Of a stretch of DNA of 64,000 nt, positions 19,148 to 29,383 are shown piece by piece; position 1 is the first letter of the stretch; the number at the start of each line of letters is the position of its first letter. Under the pieces are notes generated by a model, which was given only the letters and a program-made list of their open reading frames with translations, was not told where the DNA came from and ran no database searches. This DNA comes from Cohnella hashimotonis (GTDB lineage Bacteria > Bacillota > Bacilli > Paenibacillales > Paenibacillaceae), in the NCBI RefSeq assembly GCF_030014955.1, contig NZ_JAGRPV010000001.1, positions 7,068,001-7,132,000 of the forward strand. Direction: 5' to 3'. The position numbers were made by a program, and so were the translations under genes.

Positions 19148-20398
19148 TCAAGCTTCGCGCCATACGTCCGCGCCGAGGCCGCGCAAATGCTCCTCGAGCC
19201 TCTCGTAACCGCGGTCGATGTATTCCAGACCGGTGATCTCCGTCACCCCTTCTTCGACGGTCAACGCAGCCACGACAAGCGCAGCTCCCGCGCGCAGGTC
19301 GGATGCCCGAACCTTAGCGGCGTTAAGCTTGCTGCCCTCGACGATTGCCGAGCGGCCTTCGACGCGGATCTGGGCGCCCATCCGCGCGAGCTCGGGGACA
19401 TGCTTGAACCGGTTGCTGTACACGTAATCGGACAAAATGCTGACACCGGTCGTCTGGGTGAGCAGGCTCGTCATCGGCGACTGGAGATCCGTGGCGAATC
19501 CCGGATAGACGAGCGCCTTGACGTCGACCGCCTCGTAGTCTTGCTGGCCGACGACCCGGATGGATTCGTCCATTTCGTAGACGTGAACGCCCATTTCTTG
19601 AAGTTTGGCGGTGAGTGCTTCCATGTGCTTGGGAATGATGTTGTCGATGAGAACGTCGCCGCGCGTCGCGGCGGCCATGATCATATAAGTGCCGGCTTGA
19701 ATGCGGTCGGGAATGATGGAGTGTCTGCAGCCGTGCATGCGTTCTACGCCTTCGATGCGAATCGTCTCGGTGCCCGCGCCTTTGATCTTGGCGCCCATGG
19801 CGTTCAGCAGCGTGGCCACGTCGATGATCTCGGGTTCCTTCGCGGCGTTTTCGATGATCGTAGAGCCCTTCGCTCTGGCCGCTGCCAGCATAATATTAAT
19901 CGTGGCGCCTACGCTGACGACGTCCATATATATTCTAGCTCCGCGTAATTCGTTAGCTTTAATGCGGATAGCTCCATGTTCGTTGGTTACGATTGCGCCC
20001 AGGGCCTCGAAGCCCTTGATGTGCTGGTCGATCGGTCTCGGCTCGAAGTTGCAGCCGCCCGGCAGTCCGATTGTGGCTTCGCCGAAGCGTCCGAGCAGAG
20101 CGCCCATTAAGTAATAAGAAGCTCTCAATAGCTTGACCCGGCCGTTGGGCATCGGGATCGATTGAATGCCGGTCGGATCGATGGATAAAGTCTCTTCTTG
20201 CCATGAGACCCGGCAGCCCAGTTCCTGAAGCAGTTCCTTATAAATCTCGACGTCGCTGATATGAGGCAGATTGTCGAGCCTGACCTCGGATTCGGCGAGA
20301 ATAGCGGCAGGGAGCAGTGCGATCGCGCTGTTCTTGGCGCCGCTGATGGAGACCGTTCCGCGAAGCGGACGTCCCCCGCGTATCATCAGTTTTTCCAT
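19148..20398 (-). CDS. murA: UDP-N-acetylglucosamine 1-carboxyvinyltransferase
   Basis: A 416-aa EPSP-synthase-fold enzyme for the first committed step of peptidoglycan synthesis (PEP plus UDP-GlcNAc). The N-terminus [20 protein letters not shown] and the catalytic-loop [21 protein letters not shown] with the PEP-reactive Cys (fosfomycin target, about residue 117) are present; [16 protein letters not shown] is near the end. Synteny between fba and rho matches the murZ (murAA/murAB second copy) position of Bacillus. GGAGG lies 11 nt upstream of the ATG. Confidence 0.95.
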   Translation of the reverse strand: MEKLMIRGGRPLRGTVSISGAKNSAIALLPAAILAESEVRLDNLPHISDVEIYKELLQELGCRVSWQEETLSIDPTGIQSIPMPNGRVKLLRASYYLMGALLGRFGEATIGLPGGCNFEPRPIDQHIKGFEALGAIVTNEHGAIRIKANELRGARIYMDVVSVGATINIMLAAARAKGSTIIENAAKEPEIIDVATLLNAMGAKIKGAGTETIRIEGVERMHGCRHSIIPDRIQAGTYMIMAAATRGDVLIDNIIPKHMEALTAKLQEMGVHVYEMDESIRVVGQQDYEAVDVKALVYPGFATDLQSPMTSLLTQTTGVSILSDYVYSNRFKHVPELARMGAQIRVEGRSAIVEGSKLNAAKVRASDLRAGAALVVAALTVEEGVTEITGLEYIDRGYERLEEHLRGLGADVWREA

Positions 20399-20473
20399 GA
20401 ATGCATGGTCCTCCTAGTAGATGCTTCATCTACTCCGGGGGCGCGTGGCGACCGCGTTCGATGAAGGAAAGGA

Positions 20474-20494
20474 AAGACGCCTGCGAGGCGTCTT
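20474..20494 (-). terminator. Terminator between fba and murA
   Basis: 8-bp stem AAGACGCC/GGCGTCTT with a 5-nt loop, followed on the minus strand by TTCCTTTCC. Located in the 189-nt fba-murA gap. Confidence 0.65.
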
Positions 20495-20587
20495 GTCCGT
20501 ACGTAAGACAGACGCCGCCGTCCGTCCGGATCTCCGGTTGCGGACAAGCCGCGGCGCGGCGGGACGGATTGCGGCGAAAATCTTCGA

Positions 20588-21442
20588 TTAAGCTTGGTTG
20601 CTGCTGCCGAAGAGACGGATCTTCTCTTGAACGACGGCCTTCATCGCGGTGCGTGCAGGCGTCAGATACTTGCGGGGATCGATGACGTTGGCGTCCTTGC
20701 CGAGCACTTCGCGGATCGCTGCGGTGCAAGCCACTTGGTTTTCCGTGTTGACGTTGATCTTGCCGGCGCCCGCTTGGATCGCCTTGCGGATCATGTCGTC
20801 CGGTACGCCGGAGCCGCCGTGCAGAACGATAGGCACAGGAATCTTGGCGACGACTGCTTCAATGATATCATAGTGGATCTTGACTTCGCCCTTGTACATG
20901 CCGTGAGCCGTACCTACTGCAATAGCCAGCGCGTCGACGCCGGTCTCCTCGTAGAAACGGATCGCTTCTTCAGGCTTGGCCAGCGAAGCGTCAGCCTCGT
21001 CCACGCTCAGGTCGTCCTCGACGCCGCCGATCGTGCCCAGCTCGCCTTCGACGGAAACGCCCATCGCGTGAGCGGCTTTGACGATTTCCTTGGTCAGCTT
21101 GATGTTCTCTTCGTAAGGGTGGTGCGAACCGTCGAACATGACGGAGGAGAAGCCTGCGCGGATACACTTCATGGCGATGTCGAAGGTGCTGCCGTGGTCG
21201 AGATGCAAGGCGATCGGAAGGCCGGATTTCTTCGCTGCCGCCTCCGCGATGGCAACCGTGTACTCGATGCCCATGTACTTCAACGCGCCTTCGCTGACGC
21301 CGAAGATGAAGGGGGATTTTTCTTCCATGGCGGCTTCGGTGATCGCTTGGGCGAATTCAAGATTGTTCATGTTGAATTGGCCTACCGCGAACTTGTTCGC
21401 CTTCGCCTTGGGAAGGAATTCGTTCATTGATACGAGTGGCAT
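20588..21442 (-). CDS. fba: Class II fructose-1,6-bisphosphate aldolase
   Basis: A 284-aa zinc aldolase of glycolysis. FAVGQFNMNNLEFAQAI is the typical N-terminus. The metal-binding motif is HLDHGST (about residue 82), with VMFDGSH, GELGTIGGVEDD, and the phosphate-binding HGGSGVPDD and GAGKINVNTENQ. It starts at ATG with GGAGG 7 nt upstream. It follows spo0F as in B. subtilis. A sigma-A-type promoter precedes it and a terminator hairpin follows. Confidence 0.96.
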   Translation of the reverse strand: MPLVSMNEFLPKAKANKFAVGQFNMNNLEFAQAITEAAMEEKSPFIFGVSEGALKYMGIEYTVAIAEAAAKKSGLPIALHLDHGSTFDIAMKCIRAGFSSVMFDGSHHPYEENIKLTKEIVKAAHAMGVSVEGELGTIGGVEDDLSVDEADASLAKPEEAIRFYEETGVDALAIAVGTAHGMYKGEVKIHYDIIEAVVAKIPVPIVLHGGSGVPDDMIRKAIQAGAGKINVNTENQVACTAAIREVLGKDANVIDPRKYLTPARTAMKAVVQEKIRLFGSSNQA

Positions 21443-21507
21443 TGTGATTCCTCCTGCGCTCTGAATAAGTCGTGTGCTGTCTTACGGCCCGACTTGCATG
21501 CGACGTT

Positions 21508-21537
21508 ATTATATCACAAATGAAAGTAGGATTGTAA
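21508..21537 (-). promoter_or_regulatory. Probable promoter of fba
   Basis: TTACAA (21532-21537), an 18-nt spacer, and TATAAT (21508-21513) on the minus strand, 66 nt before the fba ATG. Confidence 0.65.
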
Positions 21538-21581
21538 AATGACTGCCTTCTCCGAACCGCCCGCTTCCAGGCAAGAAAAGC

Positions 21582-21608
21582 AAAAACCGCCGGACGTCTC
21601 CGGCGGTT
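21582..21608 (-). terminator. Terminator of spo0F
   Basis: 10-bp perfect stem AACCGCCGGA (21585-21594)/TCCGGCGGTT (21599-21608) with a tetraloop and a TTTTTGC tail on the minus strand. Confidence 0.88.
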
Positions 21609-21633
21609 CCCGATTCGATAATCCGCGCCGTCT

Positions 21634-22032
21634 TCAGGTGCCCGCCGCGAACCTCGGCGACGGCCCGTCCTCTGCCAGCTGCATGTTGACGGCTACCCGC
21701 AGTTCGTCGATATCGAACGGCTTGGTGAAATGCATCAGCGCTCCAAGATCGGTGGCTTCCTTGATCATGTCCAGCTCGCCGTAGGCCGTCATCATGATAA
21801 CCTTGACGTCCCGGTTCATTTCCTTGATCTTTTTCAAAATCTCAAGCCCGTCCATGCCGGGAATCTTCATATCCAGCAGAACAAGATCCGGGGTATGCGT
21901 ACGTACGATCTCCAGCGCCGCGCGTCCGTTCGCCGCCTGGAAAGTCTCGTAACCTTCGACGCTGAATACCTCGAGCAGCAAGATCCGAATGCCGATCTGA
22001 TCGTCGACAATTAGCAATCTCTTCTTGGCCAC
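21634..22032 (-). CDS. spo0F: Sporulation phosphorelay response regulator Spo0F
   Basis: A 132-aa single-domain receiver. Acidic pair Asp10/Asp11 (IVDDQIGIR), phospho-acceptor Asp54 ([12 protein letters not shown]), switch Thr in MMTAYGE, and Lys in FTKPFD are all present. It has no output domain, as expected of the shuttle that passes phosphate from kinases to Spo0B. Position between pyrG and fba is the conserved Bacillus order. The C-terminus runs about 8 residues past the usual end. The orphan kinase near dnaX is a possible donor, by inference only. Confidence 0.94.
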   Translation of the reverse strand: MAKKRLLIVDDQIGIRILLLEVFSVEGYETFQAANGRAALEIVRTHTPDLVLLDMKIPGMDGLEILKKIKEMNRDVKVIMMTAYGELDMIKEATDLGALMHFTKPFDIDELRVAVNMQLAEDGPSPRFAAGT

Positions 22033-22115
22033 CTCATGATCCTCCTCTTCCTGTTGCTTCCTTCTTCCCGTATTCGCGCCCCAACCGGGAATTCCTTCCT
22101 AACTTCTGGCAATTG

Positions 22116-22145
22116 CAAAAAAAAGCTCCGGCTTTTGCCGAAGCT
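22116..22145 (-). terminator. Terminator of pyrG
   Basis: Stem AGCTTCGGC/GCCGGAGCT (one G-T pair) with an AAAA loop and a run of eight T on the minus strand, 21 nt past the pyrG stop. Confidence 0.9.
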
Positions 22146-22166
22146 GGAATACATATGTTGAAATAA

Positions 22167-23780
<1,614 letters not shown>

Positions 23781-23822
23781 TCATTCCTCCCGCATGTGCC
23801 CCTGGCATCATGTTAATGGTCT

Positions 23823-23905
23823 CCAAAAAAACAAAAAAAGTGACACCCAATTAAATGGGGGCACTTTTAAAAATAACGCTATTGAAATGCCTGCTTGAAA
23901 AGCCC
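23823..23905 (-). promoter_or_regulatory. pyrG leader attenuator (reiterative-transcription type)
   Basis: The inferred transcript begins GGGC (23905-23902). About 35 nt later comes a terminator whose 5' strand reads AAAGTGCCCCC (23867-23857), pairing with GGGTGTCACTTT, followed by a T-rich run (23836-23823). In B. subtilis pyrG, low CTP lets polymerase add extra G residues at the start; the poly-G end then pairs with the pyrimidine tract of the terminator and prevents it from forming. Every required element is visible here. Confidence 0.85.
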
Positions 23906-23912
23906 AAGCATA

Positions 23913-23941
23913 AGTTTACCCGCTGACCACAGTGGTGTCAA
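23913..23941 (-). promoter_or_regulatory. pyrG promoter
   Basis: Consensus TTGACA (23936-23941), a 17-nt spacer, and TAAACT (23913-23918), with GGGC starting 8 nt downstream of the -10 box. The GGGC start is what the attenuation mechanism needs. Confidence 0.88.
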
Positions 23942-24072
23942 GCCTTCGAAACCCGCCGCCACGGCGGCCGCTCAGGCCTTAAACCGCGCTGGAAAGACTC
24001 GAACCAAGCCACGCGCTCGCTACAGCCGGTTGCGGAAGGGGACGCCGAATCGGCGCCCCTTTCCGGACGACA

Positions 24073-24663
24073 TTAGCGCGCTTCTTCGTCTTCCTCTTCG
24101 TCAGCGTCTTCCTCGTCCTCATCCTCGTCGAAGCCGTCGTCTTCCTCGTCGACTTCGCCTTCGATGCCTTCCTCTTCTTCGGACTCCTCGTCGATCGCGA
24201 CTTCTTCGTCGGACTCGCCCGCTTCTTCGCCTTCGTCGAAGATCTCCTCGCGGTCTTCGTCGAACAGATCGAAGCCCTCTTCGGCCTCCGTGAAGGTCTC
24301 TTCCTCGTCCTCGCCGTACAGATCCTCGTCGTCGAGATCGTCGTCGTCGTTGATGATGCGCGGACGCTTGGCGCCGCCCGTAACCGGATCGTCGGAGCGA
24401 TCGACCGGGTACCAGCGCTTCAGGCCCCAGACATTGCTGCCGACGCATGCGAAGCGGCCGTCGATATTAATCTCTGTATACACCTGCGCGATAAATTCGT
24501 TGATCTGCTCGGGAGAGAATCCCCGCAGCTTGGCAATCTCCATCATGAGATCCCGGTAATAGAACGGCGTATTGGCCGCCTTGAGCACCTCGAAGGCCAG
24601 GTCGACCATCGGCATCTCCCGGATCTTCTCGGCGTCGAACTTCAGGACGTATTCAGCGCTCAC
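24073..24663 (-). CDS. rpoE: DNA-directed RNA polymerase subunit delta
   Basis: 196 aa. The N-terminal HARE/ASXL-type winged-helix domain (MVDLAFEVLKAANTPFYYRDL, VYTEINIDGRFACVGSNVWGLKRWYP) covers residues 1-90. An extremely acidic tail of Asp/Glu (about 100-196) follows, the disordered part that displaces nucleic acid and promotes polymerase recycling in Bacillota. It starts at GTG with GGGG 9 nt upstream. The order rpoE-pyrG-spo0F-fba is conserved. The tail accounts for the repetitive base composition here. Confidence 0.95.
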   Translation of the reverse strand: MSAEYVLKFDAEKIREMPMVDLAFEVLKAANTPFYYRDLMMEIAKLRGFSPEQINEFIAQVYTEINIDGRFACVGSNVWGLKRWYPVDRSDDPVTGGAKRPRIINDDDDLDDEDLYGEDEEETFTEAEEGFDLFDEDREEIFDEGEEAGESDEEVAIDEESEEEEGIEGEVDEEDDGFDEDEDEEDADEEEDEEAR

Positions 24664-25129
24664 GCTCTAAGTCCCCATCCTCTCTGTATGTTAAACGTTC
24701 TTATACCCCTCGGGCGTCAACCTTTAGTTAACCGCATTTGCCGCCAAAATGCAAGTACGACGGCCTGCGGGACGGGCTTCGCAGGGATCGCCGGAATATG
24801 CTTTTATTCGTCACTTTCCGCAGGAAAGAAGCGGGGGACGAACGATTTGTACCGCCCGGGCTTGTCCTCCGCCCTGCGGACGCCATTAAGCGAAGGCGCC
24901 TCGGAGCCGCGCCTTCGCTTAACCGACTGTACCCTTCCGCGCTCCTCGGGAGGAGGAACCTACATGGGTGCGAGAGTCTCTCCGGGGAAACTCCCACTTC
25001 ATACTATGTGCCCCGATTCCAAATGACACCGCCTGACGCCCAATTTAAGCAGGCCCGGGCCATACTCCCAAGCTTCGCTCCGCCGCTGCACATAGTATGG
25101 GGAATCTAAGCCGGGAAGGAGACCAGCAC
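24664..25129. other. Divergent intergenic region with two inverted repeats
   Basis: No supportable gene. A perfect 14-bp stem TTAAGCGAAGGCGC/GCGCCTTCGCTTAA (24886-24899, 24909-24922) lacks a T-run. An 11-bp inverted repeat CATACTATGTG/CACATAGTATG has its arms at 25000-25010 and 25089-25099, the second arm 20 bp upstream of the protease ribosome site. Several open frames cross the region on both strands but none has a ribosome site or family features. Promoters for rpoE (minus) and the protease (plus) must lie here; I cannot place them with confidence. Confidence 0.5.
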
Positions 25130-26329
25130 ATGGATTCGAGCGCTCTCCTTCGCCTCCTCCGCCGCCTGCTCTCGGGCGGCGGAGAGCGTGGCGCCAGAAC
25201 GATCGTGCGTTTCGCGAAGCACGAGGACGGCCGCCGGTTTCTCGCGAGGCTGGCCGCCAGGCGGTCGAGAAGCGCCGCACTGCGGGCCGCTCGACCGATC
25301 CGGGTCATCGGCGGCTTCAGCCTGCCGCTTCGGGCCGCCTCCCTGACGCCTCTGCTGAGTTACGGCTGTATGTTGGAGGAAGACCGCAGCGTCAAGATCA
25401 GCCACGCGCTGCCGAGACCGTCCGCTCAATCGTTCAGCAAGATGGACATTCCCTGGGGCGTGCGGCGCATCCGCGCACCCCAGGCCTGGAGCCGTACGAC
25501 AGGACAACGAGTTAAGGTCGGCGTGATCGACACAGGCGTAGACTTCAGCCATCCCGACCTTCGCCACGCCTTGAACCGCGGCATCAATCTCCTGCAGCGA
25601 GCCTCGCTGCCGCATGACGACAACGGGCACGGCACCCACATTGCGGGGACGATCTCCGCAGCGAACGCTTCGCGCGGCATGATCGGCGTCGCGCCCCGGA
25701 CGGAGCTCTACCCGGTCAAGGCGTTCGATACCGACGGCTCCGCGTACGTGTCCGACATCATCCTCGGCATCGAGTGGTGCATCCATCACGGCATGGACAT
25801 CGTCAACATGAGCTTCGGCATGCCCAACCGGAGCGACGTGCTGCTTAAGGCGGTGGAGAGCGCGTACAAGGCCGGCGTGCTGATCGTCGCCTCGTCGGGC
25901 AACGACGGCAGGAAAGGTCGGATCGATTACCCGGCCGGCTTCTCGCACACCGTCGCCGTCGGCGCGCTCGACCGGCGCGGACGGATCGCGCGCTTTACGA
26001 ACCGCAGCGCCGCCATCGACATCTTTGCCCCCGGCGCCAAGGTTGAGTCCGCCTGGCCGAACGGCCGCCGCCGCCTCATGAGCGGCACGTCGATGGCCAC
26101 CTCGCACGTCACCGGCGCGGTGGCGCTGCTGCTGGCGCTCCGGCCAGGACTGTCCCCGGGCCGGATCAAGGACATCCTGCGCCGATCCGCAAAGCCGCTC
26201 GGATACGACAAAGCTCCCCAGGGGGCCGGGGAGCTGGACGTGCTGCGCTTGCTGGAGATCGCGGGCGAGTCTTCCGGCGGCGCCGGAGGAACGCCGGGGG
26301 ACCGGTCGGCAGGGTCGAAGTCGTTGTAG
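25130..26329 (+). CDS. S8 family serine peptidase (subtilase), no signal peptide
   Basis: 399 aa. Catalytic Asp in VGVIDTGVDFSHPDL (about residue 135), His in NGHGTHIAGTI (about 170), oxyanion-region SSGNDG and Ser in SGTSMATSHVTGAVA (about 320). The first 100 residues are Arg-rich with no export signal; the segment before MDIPWGVRRIRAPQAW resembles a degenerate inhibitory prodomain. The layout fits an intracellular or unconventionally exported subtilisin. The ATG has AAGGAG at 8 nt; an earlier in-frame start lacks a site. It runs convergently towards argS, with a repeat array between. Confidence 0.92.
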   Translation: MDSSALLRLLRRLLSGGGERGARTIVRFAKHEDGRRFLARLAARRSRSAALRAARPIRVIGGFSLPLRAASLTPLLSYGCMLEEDRSVKISHALPRPSAQSFSKMDIPWGVRRIRAPQAWSRTTGQRVKVGVIDTGVDFSHPDLRHALNRGINLLQRASLPHDDNGHGTHIAGTISAANASRGMIGVAPRTELYPVKAFDTDGSAYVSDIILGIEWCIHHGMDIVNMSFGMPNRSDVLLKAVESAYKAGVLIVASSGNDGRKGRIDYPAGFSHTVAVGALDRRGRIARFTNRSAAIDIFAPGAKVESAWPNGRRRLMSGTSMATSHVTGAVALLLALRPGLSPGRIKDILRRSAKPLGYDKAPQGAGELDVLRLLEIAGESSGGAGGTPGDRSAGSKSL

Positions 26330-26361
26330 AGAAGCGGACCTCCGCGTCGTTTCAGGTGCCA

Positions 26362-26665
26362 AGTTGCTGGATTCATGCCGCTAACGCCGGCGGTTTACTG
26401 CCTCAGGCGCTCTTAACGGCACGCTCTACCGTTAACCGCCCCAGTCAACCTCCATTTATGCATTTAGCGGCATAAAGTGCCGCTAACGCCTACATACGCT
26501 TGGACTCAGCCGCCCTTAGCGGCATTAAATACCGCTAACACCTTGAGCTCACCGTCCCGAGTACCCTTAACGGCATGAAATGCCGCTAACACCTTGAGCT
26601 CACCGTCCCGAGTACCCTTAACGGCATGAAATGCCGCTAACACCTTGAGCTCGCCGTCCCAGACA
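26362..26665. repeat. 51/52-bp tandem array of palindromic units, array 1
   Basis: Units begin at 26413, 26464, 26516, 26567 and 26618 (steps 51, 52, 51, 51), with a degenerate unit near 26364. Each has an inverted repeat: TTAACGG/CCGTTAA in the first, TTAGCGGCA/TGCCGCTAA in the second, then variants with one non-Watson-Crick pair. The last two units are near-identical over the full 51 bp (shared GTCCCGAGTACC and CACCTTGAGCTC). The array fills the convergent gap between the subtilase and argS. An open frame with a 17-residue repeat exists on the minus strand only because 51 is a multiple of three. Confidence 0.92.
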
Positions 26666-26769
26666 CCGTTTGCGAAAAAAGTGCCGCTATCCACCATAAA
26701 TATTCCCGTTGTCCGCTACCAACCCGCTCTTTCGGCGCCCGTTAGCGGCTGCCTGCCGCCAAGTCCCGC

Positions 26770-28443
26770 TTACATTTGCTCGGGCGCAGATACGCCGATC
26801 AGACGCAGGCCGTTGGCCAGCGTGTGGCGCAGCGCGGCGAGCAGTTGCAGGCGTGCCTGGCTCTGCGCGGCATCCTCGGTGATGACGCGCTCCGCGCGGT
26901 AGTAGCTGTGGAACAACGCCGCCAGCTCGTACACGTAGCGCACGATATGGTGCGGCGCGTAGTCCTTCGCCGAGTCGGCGACGACGGCGGGGAACTCGCC
27001 CATTTTGCGCAGCAGATCGTACTCGTGCTCGGCGGTGAGCAGCTCAAGATCCGCCTCCGCCACAGGCAGCACGGCGACGCCCTGCTCCTCCGCCTGGCGG
27101 AAAATGCTGCAGATGCGTGCGTGGGCGTACTGCACGTAAAACACCGGATTCTCGTTGGACGTCGAGACGGCCAGGTCCATGTCGAAGTCCAGATGCGTGT
27201 CCATGCTGCGCATCGTGAAGAAGTACCGGATCGCGTCGACGCCGACTTCGTCCATCAGGTCCTCGATCGTGATCGCCTTGCCCGTACGCTTGGACATCTT
27301 GACCTTCTCGCCGTTCTGGAACAGGCTGACCATCTGCGCGATCAGCACCGTCAGACGCTGCGGATCGTGGCCAAGCGCCGCCATAGCCGCCTTGACGCGC
27401 GGGATGTAACCATGGTGGTCCGCGCCCCAAATGTTGATCAGCTCGTCATAGCCGCGCGCGAACTTGTCCATATGATAGGCGATATCGGGCGTGAGGTACG
27501 TGTAGCTGCCGTCGTTTTTAACGAGCACGCGGTTCTTGTCGTCCCCGAACGCCGTCGTATTCAGCCAGACCGCGCCTTCCTCTTCGTACACGTGACCTTG
27601 CGCGCGCAGCGCTTCGAGCGCGCCTTCGACCTTCCCCGTCCGATACAGCGAAGTCTCGCTGTACCAGCTGTCGAAGCTCACGCCGAACCGGCCGAGGTCG
27701 CGCTTGATCTTGTCCAGCTCGCGCTCGAGGCCGTAGCTGCGGAAGTAGTCGAAGCGCTCCTCCTCCGTCTTCTCCAGCAGGCGCGCGCCTTCGCGCTCCG
27801 CCAGCTCTTTGGCGAAGCCGACGATGTCCTCTCCGTAGTAGCCGTCTTCCGGCATCGCCGCATCCTCGCCGAGCGCCTGGCGGTAGCGCGCCTCGATGGA
27901 GCGGGCCAGGTTATTGACCTGGTTGCCCGCGTCGTTGATATAGTATTCGCGCGAAACGTCATAGCCGGCAAACGCCAGCACGTTGCACAGCGCATCGCCG
28001 ACCGCGGCGCCGCGCGCGTGGCCGAGATGCAGGCTGCCCGTCGGATTCGCGCTGACGAATTCGACCTGCACCTTGCGTCCGCCGCCGGCGTCCGTACGGC
28101 CGTATGCGCCGCCCTGCTCCAGCACGGATGCGACGACAGGCAGCAGATAACGCTTGTCCATGCGGAAATTGATGAAGCCCGGACCCGCGATTTCCGCGGA
28201 CGTGACATTCGCCTTAGCCTTGTCCAGGTTCTCGATGATCGCGGTCGCGATCTCGCGCGGATTTTTCTTCGCGATGCGCGTCAGCTGCATGGCCGCGTTA
28301 GTGGCCAGATCGCCGTGCGCCTTGTCGCGGGGCACTTCGATGACGATCGCCGGCACCTGCTCCCGCTCCACGACCCCCGCCTTGACCGCGGCGTCCGCGA
28401 TCGCTTCTTTTAACGTCTCGTATGTCTGCTCCAGCACGTTCAT
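26770..28443 (-). CDS. argS: Arginyl-tRNA synthetase (housekeeping type)
   Basis: A 557-aa class I synthetase. The N-terminal Add-1 domain is followed by the HIGH-type motif [15 protein letters not shown] (about residue 130), then [14 protein letters not shown] and KMSK-type loop [17 protein letters not shown] (about 385). The C-terminal DALR anticodon-binding domain ends [13 protein letters not shown] at [11 protein letters not shown] has GGGAGGA 7 nt upstream; the frame extends 33 codons further without support. It starts 4 nt after the DUF1934 gene. A second, dissimilar ArgS is encoded divergently. Confidence 0.96.
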   Translation of the reverse strand: MNVLEQTYETLKEAIADAAVKAGVVEREQVPAIVIEVPRDKAHGDLATNAAMQLTRIAKKNPREIATAIIENLDKAKANVTSAEIAGPGFINFRMDKRYLLPVVASVLEQGGAYGRTDAGGGRKVQVEFVSANPTGSLHLGHARGAAVGDALCNVLAFAGYDVSREYYINDAGNQVNNLARSIEARYRQALGEDAAMPEDGYYGEDIVGFAKELAEREGARLLEKTEEERFDYFRSYGLERELDKIKRDLGRFGVSFDSWYSETSLYRTGKVEGALEALRAQGHVYEEEGAVWLNTTAFGDDKNRVLVKNDGSYTYLTPDIAYHMDKFARGYDELINIWGADHHGYIPRVKAAMAALGHDPQRLTVLIAQMVSLFQNGEKVKMSKRTGKAITIEDLMDEVGVDAIRYFFTMRSMDTHLDFDMDLAVSTSNENPVFYVQYAHARICSIFRQAEEQGVAVLPVAEADLELLTAEHEYDLLRKMGEFPAVVADSAKDYAPHHIVRYVYELAALFHSYYRAERVITEDAAQSQARLQLLAALRHTLANGLRLIGVSAPEQM

Positions 28444-28447
28444 GACC

Positions 28448-28843
28448 CTATTCCTCCCGTATATCCAGTCCGATCTCGAACCGGCCCATCTCCTGATCCT
28501 CGCTGCGCATATCGTAGCGCCAGGACAGCGTGCCGCCGGCATCCGTCAAGTCCGCCGACAGCTCGTGCGTGTACGCCTCCACGGCCATCGAGCCCTGCGG
28601 CAAGCGCACCGCGCCCGGCGTCGCCGCGCCCAGGCGAAACGTCTGCTCGACGCCGATCTCGCCCTGCCGTACGACGCGCACGTCGCCCTTCAGGACGGAT
28701 ACCGTCATCGCGTCCGGGCACCGCAGCACCCAGCCCGTCGCCATCCGGAACCACTGGCCCGTCAGCCGCTCCTCCGCCCATTCGCCGGATTCGCCGTCTT
28801 GCCGGCTGCGGAACACGACCGTCACGCGCCTGTAGTCCGGCAT
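28448..28843 (-). CDS. DUF1934 family beta-barrel protein
   Basis: A 131-aa protein beginning [18 protein letters not shown]. Alternating beta strands with [25 protein letters not shown] and [27 protein letters not shown] match the calycin-like DUF1934 family (B. subtilis YwiB). In Bacilli this gene is normally next to argS, as here, and the short spacing shows an operon. Function is unknown. The ATG has a GGGAG site; the frame extends 89 codons further upstream through promoter and T-box DNA of the opposite strand and is rejected. Confidence 0.87.
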   Translation of the reverse strand: MPDYRRVTVVFRSRQDGESGEWAEERLTGQWFRMATGWVLRCPDAMTVSVLKGDVRVVRQGEIGVEQTFRLGAATPGAVRLPQGSMAVEAYTHELSADLTDAGGTLSWRYDMRSEDQEMGRFEIGLDIREE

Positions 28844-28930
28844 TCCGATCCGCTCCCGTCTGTCCGATTGTCTGTTATTACTATATACACAACGCTCTTT
28901 GAATTCAACGACGGAGGGCGCTCGCCCCTC

Positions 28931-28959
28931 TTGCCCCAGCCGACCCCGCATGCTATGAT
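28931..28959 (+). promoter_or_regulatory. Promoter of the T-box-controlled argS paralogue
   Basis: TTGCCC (28931-28936), a 17-nt spacer, and TATGAT (28954-28959), about 25 nt before the T-box leader begins. Confidence 0.75.
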
Positions 28960-28983
28960 ATGGGCCAATATCCGATCGACGTT

Positions 28984-29243
28984 GAACGGGAGAGTACCGG
29001 ATCGCATAGCCGTACCAGAGAGCCGGAGGGGTGGGAACCGGCACGGCGGGATCTTCGGGAAGCGGACCCGGGAGTCGGTCGCCCGAACCGGCGCGGCGCC
29101 ATAGCCGCAAGCCCGGCAGTAGGGCGATCCGGCCTTGCGGCCGTTATCCGTTTGAGCGGCGTCTCGCGCAGTCCATCTGCACGGGCGCTATAAGAGTGGT
29201 ACCGCGGACACACCTCCGTCTCTTGATGAGACGGAGGTTTTTT
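28984..29243 (+). promoter_or_regulatory. T-box riboswitch, arginine type
   Basis: Stem I with the AGAGAG...GGGTGGGAACC pattern begins the leader. On the 3' side, GGAAG-CGG-ACCCGGGAGT places CGG (29063-29065), an Arg codon, in the specifier loop. The T-box sequence TGGTACCGCGGA at 29197-29208 pairs with uncharged tRNA CCA ends. A terminator stem CCTCCGTCTC/GAGACGGAGG (29213-29222, 29228-29237) with a T-run follows. Uncharged tRNA-Arg would favour antitermination and raise expression of the downstream synthetase. The specifier position is read by eye. Confidence 0.93.
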
Positions 29244-29362
29244 GCGTTCGGATTTAGCGTTCGGATTGTGCGTTCGGATTGTGCGTTTGGATGGAGTGCG
29301 TTTGGATTGTGCGTTCGGATTGTGCGTTCGGATGGAGTGCGTTTGAATTTTGCGTTCCGAAT
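29243..29362 (+). repeat. 13/15-bp direct repeats between T-box terminator and argS paralogue
   Basis: About nine copies of GCGTTCGGATTGT-like units (13 bp, some extended to 15 bp with GGAGT) fill the stretch between the T-box terminator and the ribosome site. They carry no stop in one frame, so a spurious long start exists. They may lengthen or shorten the leader by slippage. Confidence 0.88.
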
Positions 29363-29383
29363 AAAGCGAAGGAGGACATCGAC

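Noticed and set aside
24738..25109. 123-residue plus-strand frame upstream of the subtilase
   Set aside because: No ribosome site, no family resemblance, and crosses two inverted repeats; treated as non-coding.
26506..26697. 63-residue repeat peptide frame on the minus strand
   Set aside because: Same reason: it is array 1 translated, with no start signal.
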